Shown here: one piece after another, positions 52,106 through 60,030 of the stretch
Layout: each line of letters starts with the position of its first letter
Numbering within the stretch: position 1 is the first letter of the stretch
DNA from: Bordetella parapertussis
GTDB taxonomy: Bacteria > Pseudomonadota > Gammaproteobacteria > Burkholderiales > Casimicrobiaceae
Assembly: GCA_943331295.2 (NCBI GenBank)
Contig: CALQLA020000034.1
Location: forward strand, 1-60,030
Direction of reading: 5' to 3'
DNA length: 60,030 nucleotides
Translations under genes and position numbers: made by a program
Notes under the pieces: model-generated
The model's database searches: none
The model's input: the letters and a program-made list of their open reading frames with translations, nothing else
What the model was told of the DNA's origin: nothing

Positions 52106-52142
52106 CGCGCAGGACGCCGCGCCCGGCGTCCCCGGCGCGCGG

Positions 52143-53048
52143 CTAGCTGCCGGCCAGCCACGCAGCGACGAACAGCGCCGCGGCGAGCACGGAGTTCGTC
52201 GCGAGGTTCCAGATGACGTTGCCGGCCATGCTCGGGATCGGCACGGGCTGCTGCGGCTCGCGCATCGCCCAGCGGATCGCGGGCACGGCGAACCACGACG
52301 GCAGCACGGCCGCGAGCGCCAGCGACGGCAGTGCGCCGACGGCGACGGCCGCGACGATCGACACCGGCGTCGCGATCGCCGCCAGCGCATACACCCACGC
52401 CGCCCCGCGCCGCCCGAGCAGCAGCACCAGGTTGCGCCGGCCGCCGCGGCGGTCCGCCTGCTCGTCCGGGAACTCGTTCAGCAGCAGCAGGTTGAACGTC
52501 ATCAGGAACGCCGGGATGCCCGCGGCCCATGCCGCCGGCCCGATGACGCCGCGCTGGATCAACGCCGCGCCGACGACGGGAAAGAGGCCAAGGCCGATGC
52601 CCGCGAAGATCTCCCCCAGGCCGCTTCGCGCGAACACCTGCGTGTACGCCAGCACCGACACGGCACCCACGGCGAGGATCGGCGCGAGCGGCCACCAGCC
52701 GATCTGCGCGACGAAGAACATGCCGATCGCGAGGCCGATCGCGGACCCCAGGATACCCAGGCCGACCGCGTTGGCGATCGAAAGCGCGCCGGAGGGCAGC
52801 GTCCCGCTGCCGCCGGAAAACGGCGTCCGGGTGGTCTCGAGGTCGATGCCGGTCTTCATGTCGCTCGCCTCGTTGAACGCGTTGACGGCGGCGTGCAGCG
52901 CGACCAGGCCGACCAGCGCGAGCAGGGTCGGCAGCACCGCGGCGCGGTCGTCGTAGGCGGCGGCGGCGGTGCCGGCAGCGACAAGGGTGACGGGAAGGGC
53001 GAGGAACGGCGCGCGGGCGACCCCGGCATAGGCGGCGAGCTTGGACAT
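52143..53048 (-). CDS. UbiA-family prenyltransferase
   Basis: A 301-residue integral membrane protein with seven to nine helices. The first Asp-rich motif is NAFNEASDMKTGID, and a second, NEFPDEQADRRGG, lies past the middle. This is typical of MenA/UbiA-like enzymes transferring a polyprenyl group to a ring acceptor. The RTPFSGGSGTLPSGAL loop between is a MenA-type feature. The acceptor cannot be identified. It lies downstream of a broken ABC ATPase on the same strand. Confidence 0.82.
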   Translation of the reverse strand: MSKLAAYAGVARAPFLALPVTLVAAGTAAAAYDDRAAVLPTLLALVGLVALHAAVNAFNEASDMKTGIDLETTRTPFSGGSGTLPSGALSIANAVGLGILGSAIGLAIGMFFVAQIGWWPLAPILAVGAVSVLAYTQVFARSGLGEIFAGIGLGLFPVVGAALIQRGVIGPAAWAAGIPAFLMTFNLLLLNEFPDEQADRRGGRRNLVLLLGRRGAAWVYALAAIATPVSIVAAVAVGALPSLALAAVLPSWFAVPAIRWAMREPQQPVPIPSMAGNVIWNLATNSVLAAALFVAAWLAGS

Positions 53049-53057
53049 GCGCGCATG

Positions 53058-53447
53058 TTACCGCAGCGGCGCCCCCCCTTGCTGGCGCCCCGCGGCTGCA
53101 GGCCGGGCGCCACGCCACCGCACCGGGCCGGCAGCGCGCCGACGACGCCGATCAGGGTGCGCAGCACGCTCATCACGAACTGTCCGGCCGACAGGTCGCC
53201 GTAGGGCCGCTTCAGCAAGGCCGCGATGTCGCAGCATGTCCTCGCCCAGCACGGTGACCTGCCCGGCCGTGGACGTCAGCGCGCCCAGCAGCATCCACAG
53301 CGTGGTCGTCTTGCCGGCGCCGTTGCCGCCCAGGAGCGCCGTCGTGGTGCCGGCGCGAACCGCGAACGAGATGCCCTTGACCGCCTCGACGTCGCCGTAG
53401 GATTTCCGCAGCCCGGCCACGCGGATGGCGGCGTCCGGCGATGTCAC
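53058..53447 (-). pseudogene. Broken ABC transporter ATPase
   Basis: Starting from a GTG at 53447 (sharing one base with the deacetylase stop), the sequence has an intact beginning: IRVAGLRKSYGDVEAVKGI and Walker A GGNGAGKTTTLWMLLG, up to VTVLGEDMLRH. After that, the reading frame becomes low-complexity Arg/Pro sequence. The next frame over instead carries KRPYGDLSAGQFVMSVLRTLIG, which includes an ABC-signature-like LSAGQ. This indicates an internal deletion with a frameshift. Walker B and the rest of the domain are lost. Confidence 0.8.
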
Positions 53448-54370
53448 TAGATGTCCATCAGCTCGCGCAGGTGAACGGCGACGCTGCGGCCGAGCGCCGA
53501 CAGCGCGTAGCCGCCCTCGAGGGTGGACACGATGCGGCCGCGGCCGTGCTGTTCGGCGACCGCCATCAGCTCCTTCGTCACCCAGGCGTAGTCGGCCTCG
53601 GTCAGCTTGAGCCCGGCGAGGGGATCCTCGCGATGGGCGTCGAAGCCGGCGGAGATGTAGATGATCTCCGGACGGTGCTGCAGGAGCGCCGGCACCCAGT
53701 AGTCGACGACGGCGCCGCGGAAGGCATCGCTGCCGCTGCCGGCGGGCAGCGGCACGTTGACCATGTTCGGCGCGACGTCGCCGGTGCCCGAGTACGGATA
53801 CAGCGGATGCTGGAACGTCGACACCATCAGCACCCGCGGATCACCGCCAAAGATGTCCTCGGTGCCGTTGCCGTGGTGGACGTCGAAATCGACGATGGCG
53901 ACCCGCTCGACGCCGTGGACCTCGAGCGCGTGCATCGCGCCGACGGCGACGTTGTTGAAGAGGCAGAAGCCCATCGCGCGGTTGCGCTCGGCATGGTGGC
54001 CGGGCGGGCGCACCGCGCAGAACGCGGCGCGCGCCTCGCCGCGAACGACGAGGTCGGTGGCGAGCACCGCGGCGCCGGCGGCATGCTGCGCCGCCTCCAG
54101 CGTGTGCGGGCACATCGCGGTGTCCGGGTCGATGTAGTGGAGCCCGGTGGCCGGGCTCGCCGCCTCGACCGAGTCGATGTAGACGGCGCCGTGCGCCCGC
54201 TCGAGCTGGTCGCGGGTGGCCATCGGCGCGGTGTGGTGCACCAGGTAGTCGTTGAGGCCGGCGCTGATGAGGCGGTCGCCGATCGCGCTGATCCGCGCCG
54301 GGCATTCCGGGTGGTAGGGCCCCATGTCGTGCAACAGGGACGAAGGATGGGTGATGTAGGCGATCGACAC
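53447..54370 (-). CDS. Histone-deacetylase-family (AcuC/APAH-like) deacetylase
   Basis: A 307-residue zinc enzyme. The two active-site His are in RPPGHHAERN, metal ligands in VDFDVHHGNG, and the last Asp in SAGFDAHREDP. The transition-state Tyr is in TLEGGYAL. The start is a GTG at 54370 (SIAYITHPSSLLHDMGPYHPE). These enzymes remove acetyl groups from polyamines or small molecules, or from proteins. It is divergent from the MoxR operon by 276 bases. Confidence 0.93.
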   Translation of the reverse strand: MSIAYITHPSSLLHDMGPYHPECPARISAIGDRLISAGLNDYLVHHTAPMATRDQLERAHGAVYIDSVEAASPATGLHYIDPDTAMCPHTLEAAQHAAGAAVLATDLVVRGEARAAFCAVRPPGHHAERNRAMGFCLFNNVAVGAMHALEVHGVERVAIVDFDVHHGNGTEDIFGGDPRVLMVSTFQHPLYPYSGTGDVAPNMVNVPLPAGSGSDAFRGAVVDYWVPALLQHRPEIIYISAGFDAHREDPLAGLKLTEADYAWVTKELMAVAEQHGRGRIVSTLEGGYALSALGRSVAVHLRELMDI

Positions 54371-54646
54371 GGCGCGGGAACTTTGTAGGGGACGGAGGGG
54401 CCCGAGGGAGCAGCACGGCGGGCGGCGCGGCGACATCCGCGGCCGGCGACCGTCGGCACGACGCGCGGTGCCTCGTCCGCCCCGGGGCGGCGGAGGCCGT
54501 GCGCCGGCTGGTGAACCCGGCTGCCCGATGCAGTGTAGCCCCGCCCGGGTCGAAATGACTAGCCTCGGGCAACACGTTAGACTAGTCCGCAACCGTCCCG
54601 CCGGGCCCCGATCGACATCGGACGCCGGCGCTCACGAGGCCCCGCA

Positions 54647-55606
<960 letters not shown>

Positions 55607-55663
55607 GGCCGGTCGCAACGCAGCGGCCGCAGGCCCCGACGCGCACGTAGCGACCCGCCCCCG

Positions 55664-56671
55664 ATGTCCACGACGGCCACCGCGCCCGCGCGCGCTGCCG
55701 CCCCCTCGCCCCGCCGCGGCTGGTATTCGCGGTTCCGGCAGCGGATTTTCCGGGTCGACCCGACCGACCTCGACCCGGTGGTGCTGCGACACAGCCGGAT
55801 CTACATCCTGCCGACCCCGCGCGGCTTGGCGTTCGTCGCCACGCTGGCGGTCACGCTGGTCACCTCGCTCAACTACGCGCTGTCGCTCGGGTTCGCGGTG
55901 ACGTTCCTGCTGGGCGGTCTCGTCGCGGCGGCGCTGATGCAGGCGTTTCGCAACATGGCCGGCCTCGAGTTGCGACCGCTCGCTGCCGGCGAGACGTTCG
56001 CGGGCACGCCCCTTCCGTTCGCGCTGGCGGCGGATGGCCGCGGCGCGGCGCGCACGGCCATCGCCATCACTGCGGGCGGCAGCGCGCCGGTCACGGTCGA
56101 CGTCGCCGCCTCGGGCGTGACCGCGATCCGGATCGACATGCCGACGGCGGCGCGCGGCCGCCTGGCACTCGGGCGGGTGACGCTGTCGTCCGACTATCCG
56201 CTGGGTCTCTGGCGCAGCTGGGCGTACGTGCATTTCCCGCTCGCCGGCATCGTCTACCCGGCGCCCGAGGCGAACGCGCCGCCGCTGCCGCAGTCCGGCG
56301 ACGGCGACGACGTGGCTGCCGCCGCCCGCGGCGACGACGCCGACCTCGCGGGACTGCGGCCGTACCGGCCGGGCGACCCGCCGCAACGCATCGCGTGGAA
56401 GGCCGTCGCCCGCGGCGCGGGCTGGCACACGAAGACGTTCGAAGGCGCCGGCGCCGGCGGACCGGTCGAGTTGAAGTGGCGCGCGCTGCCCGCGGCACTC
56501 CCCGCCGAGGCGCGGATTTCCCGGCTGACGGCCTGGGTGCTGGCGGCCGAGCACGCCGCGCGCCCGTTCGCGCTGCAGGCGCCGGGGGTCGCGGTGCCGC
56601 AGGGCAAGGGACGCGAGCATCGCCGCGCGGCGCTGGCGGCGCTGGCGCTCTGCCGCGTCGAGGACCGATGA
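55664..56671 (+). CDS. DUF58 domain membrane protein
   Basis: A 335-residue protein. Two helices near residues 50-90 (LAFVATLAVTLVTSLNYALSLGFAVTFLLGGLVAAALM) precede a cytoplasmic part with the DUF58 hallmark, GLRPYRPGDPPQRIAWKAVARG. It is a partner of MoxR in many bacteria. Its stop overlaps the next start (ATGA), and 57 bases separate it from MoxR. Confidence 0.92.
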   Translation: MSTTATAPARAAAPSPRRGWYSRFRQRIFRVDPTDLDPVVLRHSRIYILPTPRGLAFVATLAVTLVTSLNYALSLGFAVTFLLGGLVAAALMQAFRNMAGLELRPLAAGETFAGTPLPFALAADGRGAARTAIAITAGGSAPVTVDVAASGVTAIRIDMPTAARGRLALGRVTLSSDYPLGLWRSWAYVHFPLAGIVYPAPEANAPPLPQSGDGDDVAAAARGDDADLAGLRPYRPGDPPQRIAWKAVARGAGWHTKTFEGAGAGGPVELKWRALPAALPAEARISRLTAWVLAAEHAARPFALQAPGVAVPQGKGREHRRAALAALALCRVEDR

Positions 56672-58737
56672 TCCCGCCGCCGGGCGCGCCGGCGCCGCTG
56701 ACGCTGCGCCAGAACCGCTGGCTCGGCGCGACGATCGTCGCCGCGCTGCTGCCGCTGGTGCCGGCGCTCAACGCCTGGGCCGCGGCGTGGGGGCTGCTGC
56801 TCGTTGGCTTGCGCCTCGCGCTGCTGCACGACGACGCCGCGCGCGCGCCGGCGCCGCCGCGCCGCATCCCGTCGTGGCTGCTGGCGCTCGCCGCGCTCGC
56901 GGCGGCCGGGACGATCCGGCTCGCCTACGGCTACCTGCTGGGCCGCGAACCGTGCGTCGCGTTCCTGTTCGTCCTGGTCGGCGTCAAGTTCCTCGAGTCG
57001 CGCAACACGCGCGACGGCGCGCTGCTGGTCTGCCTCGCGACCTTCCTGATCGTGACGCCGTTCTTCTACACCCAGTCGCTGCTGGCGGCGCTCGCCGCGA
57101 TCCCGGCGCTGCTTCTCGTCGGCGCCACGCTCGAGGTGCTGGCGCGGACGTCGCACGCGGACGGCCCGCACGGCGGCTGGCGCTTCCCGCTGGGGAACGC
57201 CCTGCGGCTCCTGCTCTACGGCATTCCGCTGGCCACGGCGCTGTTCGTGCTGTTCCCGCGCCTCGCGGTGCCGCTTTGGGGGCTGCCGGCGGACCAGGGG
57301 GCGAAGAGCGGCCTGTCCGACTCGATGGCGCCCGGAGGCATCAGCGAGCTGTCGCTGTCGGACACGATCGCGTTCCGCGTCGACTTCGACGGCCCGCCGC
57401 CGCCGCCCCGGCAGCGCTACTGGCGGGGGCCGGTGCTGACGCGCTTCGACGGCAACACGTGGTCGATGCTGCCGGCGCGCCCGGGGGCGCCGGTGGCGCG
57501 CGCGGACGTGCCCGCGATCTCGTACACGGTGACGCTGGAGCCGCAGTACAAGCCGTGGCTGTTCGCGCTGGACCTTCCCGCCAGCCTGCCGACGCAGGAT
57601 GTCGAGCCCACGCAGGAGGGCAGCGGGCGCAGCGTCGAGATGGCGATGCTGACGGCGAGCCAGCAGCTGATCGCGCGCAACATGATCGTGCGGACGATCC
57701 GCTACCGGCAGGCGTCGATCCTGCAGGACCACTATCCCGCCGACGCCGGGCGCGACGCGGCCGAGAACCTGAACCTGGCGATGCGCCGGAACTACGCCAA
57801 CCCGAAGACGCTCGCCTTCGCGCGCGAGCTCCGCGCGCAGCACGCCGGCGACGCCGAGTACATCGACGCAGTGCTGCGATTCTTCAACCGCGAGAAGTTC
57901 TTCTATACGCTGTCGCCGCCGCTCCTCGACGACGATCCCGTAGACCGCTTCCTGTTCGAGACGCGCCGCGGCTTCTGCGAGCACTACGCGAGCGCGTTCG
58001 TGGTGCTGCTGCGCGCGGCCGGCATCCCCGCGCGCGTGGTGACGGGCTACCAGGGCGGCGAGATCAATCCACGTGGCGGCTACATGATGGTCCGCCAGTC
58101 CGACGCGCACGCGTGGGCGGAGGCGATGCTGGACGGCCGGTGGCAGCGCTTCGACCCGACCGCGGCGGTGTCGCCGTCGCGAATCGAATTCGGGCTGGGC
58201 GGCGCGCTGCCGACGAGCGACGACGTGCCGATGCTGGCGCGGCTCGATGTCGGCTGGTTCAAGAGCATGCAGCTCACCTGGGACGCGATCAACCACGACT
58301 GGCGGCGACGCGTGATCGGCTTCGACTACGAACGGCAGCGAGCGGCCTGGCGCGATTGGAACATCGACGGCTTCGCCGCATGGCAGCTGACGCTGATGCT
58401 GGGCGGATTCGCGCTGGCCTGGGGCCTGGCGCTGCTCGGCTGGCAGCAGTGGAGCCGGATGCGGCGCGACCGCGCGCGCACGCTGTGGGTCGCCTTCTGC
58501 GCGCGCCTCGCGCGGGCAGGGCTGCCGCGCCTGCCGCACGAGGGGCCGATGGACTACACCGCGCGCGCCGCGAGGCGGTGGCCGGACCTCGCCGCCACGC
58601 TGGCCGAGCTGGGCGAGACCTACGCACTGCTGCGCTACGGGCCGGCCGGCCGCGACGGCGCGCGCGCCGTCGCGCTGGCGCGCCTCGCGCGGGCCGTCGC
58701 GACCGTACCGGGCGCGGCGCGGCTGCGCGCGAGCTAA
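56668..58737 (+). CDS. tgpA: TgpA-like transglutaminase-domain membrane protein
   Basis: A 689-residue protein. The first 190 residues carry about six transmembrane helices. A large periplasmic part includes the transglutaminase-like triad: Cys in RRGFCEHYASAFVVLLRAAGIPARVV, His in DAHAWAEAML, and Asp in RFDPTAAVSP. One helix follows near 565-590 (LMLGGFALAWGLALLGWQQW), with a short cytoplasmic tail. Pseudomonas TgpA is essential in some species. It is translationally coupled to DUF58. Start at ATG 56668, not the longer frame from 56395. Confidence 0.92.
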   Translation: MIPPPGAPAPLTLRQNRWLGATIVAALLPLVPALNAWAAAWGLLLVGLRLALLHDDAARAPAPPRRIPSWLLALAALAAAGTIRLAYGYLLGREPCVAFLFVLVGVKFLESRNTRDGALLVCLATFLIVTPFFYTQSLLAALAAIPALLLVGATLEVLARTSHADGPHGGWRFPLGNALRLLLYGIPLATALFVLFPRLAVPLWGLPADQGAKSGLSDSMAPGGISELSLSDTIAFRVDFDGPPPPPRQRYWRGPVLTRFDGNTWSMLPARPGAPVARADVPAISYTVTLEPQYKPWLFALDLPASLPTQDVEPTQEGSGRSVEMAMLTASQQLIARNMIVRTIRYRQASILQDHYPADAGRDAAENLNLAMRRNYANPKTLAFARELRAQHAGDAEYIDAVLRFFNREKFFYTLSPPLLDDDPVDRFLFETRRGFCEHYASAFVVLLRAAGIPARVVTGYQGGEINPRGGYMMVRQSDAHAWAEAMLDGRWQRFDPTAAVSPSRIEFGLGGALPTSDDVPMLARLDVGWFKSMQLTWDAINHDWRRRVIGFDYERQRAAWRDWNIDGFAAWQLTLMLGGFALAWGLALLGWQQWSRMRRDRARTLWVAFCARLARAGLPRLPHEGPMDYTARAARRWPDLAATLAELGETYALLRYGPAGRDGARAVALARLARAVATVPGAARLRAS

Positions 58738-58780
58738 GCGCGCCACGGCCCATTTCCGGCACCGCGCGGGGCCAATACCT

Positions 58781-58933
58781 GCCCGGGCTGAGCGCCAGCG
58801 AAACCCGGGGGAAGGCGCAAACGGGGACGGACCACCCGGGTTTTGCTGTCGCTCAACGCCGGGCTACACAACCGGGCGAGCGGCTCGCTGTCGCAGCGCC
58901 GTAGCCCGGTTTGAGCGGGAGCGAGACCCGGGT
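58781..58933. repeat. Three copies of a CCCGG-TTGAGC-type intergenic repeat
   Basis: A 30-35-base unit occurs at 58781-58810 and 58901-58933 on the plus strand, and inverted at 58834-58868. Each copy has GCCCGGnnTGAGCG at one end and GCGAnACCCGGG at the other, so each can fold into a CCCGG/CCGGG stem. Two opposed copies can pair over about 30 bases. Dispersed elements of this type are common in betaproteobacterial intergenic DNA. No gene lies within 58738-59000. Confidence 0.75.
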
Positions 58934-59000
58934 GGACGCGAGCATGGCCTCGATTGCCCAGGGATTCGCTCGCGCGACCCGGGTCGCGACGGCACGGCGG

Positions 59001-60030
59001 CTACAGCAGCGCGTCGCGGTCGAGGCCGCGGCGCTTCAGCCGGCTGCGCAGCTTTTCCAGCGCCTCGGCCTGGATCTGCCGCACCCGCTCGCGCGTCACG
59101 CCGATCTCGCCGGCAAGCTCCTCGAGCGTCGCCGTCTCGAGGCCGTTCAGCCCGTAGCGCCGCTCGATCACCGCGCGCTGCCGCGCCGACAGCTCGGACA
59201 GCCACTGCCGCACCCACGCCTCGATCTCGGAATTGTGCAGCAGCATTTCCGGCGCGAGCGCGCCCTCGTCGACGATGCCGTCGCCCAGCGACAGCCCGGA
59301 TTCGCGGTCGAGCGGCGCATCGAGCGACGCGACGTGCTCGTTATAGCGCATCACGCGCCGCACCTGGTCGATCGGCTTGTCGAGCAGGTGCGCGACGTCG
59401 TCCAGCGTGGCCTCCCGGCCGTCGGGAGGCGCGTGCATCTCGAGGTGGCGCAGCGCGCGCAGCACCACGTTGAGCTCCTTCACCACGTGCGCCGGCAGGC
59501 GGATCGTCCGCGACTGGTTCATGATCGCGCGCTCGACGGCCTGCCTTATCCACCACGTCGCGTAGGTGGAGAAGCGGAAGCCGCGCTCCGGGTCGAACTT
59601 CTCTAGCGCGTGGATGAGCCCGAGGTTGCCTTCCTCGATCAGGTCCGGCAGCGCGAGCCCGCGATTGGTGTAGTGCTTGGCGATGCTGACGACGAGGCGC
59701 AGGTTGCGCTCGATCAGCGTCTGCCGGGCCGGGAAATCGCCGGCCTTCATCGCGCGCGCCAGCGACACCTCCTCGTCGGGCTTCAGCAGCTCGTGGCCGC
59801 CGATCGCGTTGAGGTAGATCTGCGCGATGTCGTTGACGAAGTCGGCCGACAGCCCCGGCGCCGGCTCGGGCAGCGGCAGTTCCTGCGTCCACTGGTCGCG
59901 CTCGGGTGCGGCCTCGTCGCCGGGTTCGACGTCGTCGTCGACCGCGGCGTCGCCCGCGGGATCGAAGCCCGGGAGCGTCGAGCTGACATCGTCACGCTCG
60001 CGCTGCGGAACACCCGCCGGACCACCTTCG
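59001..60030 (-). CDS. rpoS: RNA polymerase sigma factor RpoS (5' end beyond window)
   Basis: About 343 residues of the stationary-phase sigma factor, read from the right edge to the TAG at 59001. The order is an acidic N-terminal extension ([16 protein letters not shown]), region 1.2 ([11 protein letters not shown]), region 2 with [19 protein letters not shown] and [16 protein letters not shown], region 3 and the region 4 helix-turn-helix ([19 protein letters not shown]). The start codon lies outside the window. RpoS directs the general stress regulon. The regulatory and NlpD region is not seen. Confidence 0.94.
   Translation of the reverse strand, partial: EGGPAGVPQRERDDVSSTLPGFDPAGDAAVDDDVEPGDEAAPERDQWTQELPLPEPAPGLSADFVNDIAQIYLNAIGGHELLKPDEEVSLARAMKAGDFPARQTLIERNLRLVVSIAKHYTNRGLALPDLIEEGNLGLIHALEKFDPERGFRFSTYATWWIRQAVERAIMNQSRTIRLPAHVVKELNVVLRALRHLEMHAPPDGREATLDDVAHLLDKPIDQVRRVMRYNEHVASLDAPLDRESGLSLGDGIVDEGALAPEMLLHNSEIEAWVRQWLSELSARQRAVIERRYGLNGLETATLEELAGEIGVTRERVRQIQAEALEKLRSRLKRRGLDRDALL

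Noticed and set aside
58781..58933. CRISPR array
   Set aside because: There are only three copies, of mixed orientation and uneven spacing, and no cas genes; this is a dispersed intergenic repeat.

Overview
The window is GC-rich bacterial chromosome, most probably from a betaproteobacterium of the Burkholderiales/Rhodocyclales type. The evidence is the alaC-hom-thrC run with a divergent Mth938-like gene, a Bug/TctC receptor, a TAXI-TRAP transporter, a MaoC-phosphotransacetylase fusion, an ADP-forming acyl-CoA synthetase fused to a GNAT domain, a MoxR/DUF58/TgpA operon and RpoS. This is read from gene content and order; no database was searched.

Layout. 1-2.5 kb is an accessory edge: the 5' end of an IS1634-type transposase running off the window, the tail of a broken hypothetical gene, a four-helix membrane protein, and fossils of an IS630 and an IS3 transposase fused to each other. 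It ends at an initiator tRNA-fMet with its own promoter and terminator. 2.7-7.6 kb holds a gamma-glutamyltransferase-like gene, an unusual adenylation-carrier-ATP-grasp fusion and a small chimeric gene remnant. 7.7-15.6 kb (minus strand) is an amino-acid uptake and oxidation operon: DapA-family lyase, AapJQMP-type ABC transporter, [2Fe-2S]/FAD oxidoreductase and DAO-type oxidoreductase. Divergent from it, 15.8-19.8 kb (plus) carries a split transketolase, a class III aminotransferase and a GntR/FCD regulator. A perfect 17-bp palindrome and a hairpin-rich leader lie between the two arms.

20-29.3 kb is a second catabolic island. A seven-gene minus-strand operon (SucC-like, SucD-like, FAS1/MaoC-type dehydratase, isochorismatase-like, TRAP permease, TAXI receptor, GntR/UTRA regulator) faces a plus-strand CitE-like lyase and MaoC hydratase across repeated TGTTATATTCC motifs. 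Together they look like import of an organic acid, activation to a CoA thioester, hydration and C-C cleavage. 29.5-33 kb is a nitrate/sulfonate/taurine-type ABC transporter plus an SDR. 33-39 kb is a C13-type membrane peptidase and core thrC-hom-alaC. 39-53 kb mixes a Bug receptor with an ATP-grasp ligase, MaoC-Pta, amidase, tex, the acyl-CoA synthetase-GNAT fusion, a secreted repeat protein and a UbiA prenyltransferase. 53-60 kb has a broken ABC ATPase, an HDAC-family deacetylase, MoxR-DUF58-TgpA and rpoS, cut by the right edge.

The most unusual signals are the A-PCP-ATP-grasp enzyme and three dispersed partial gene copies whose parents all lie in this window. A GGT 5' end and an ABC permease core are joined at 7.3-7.5 kb, and the 3' end of the GntR/FCD gene is repeated at 29.4 kb. 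They indicate past recombination within these accessory islands.
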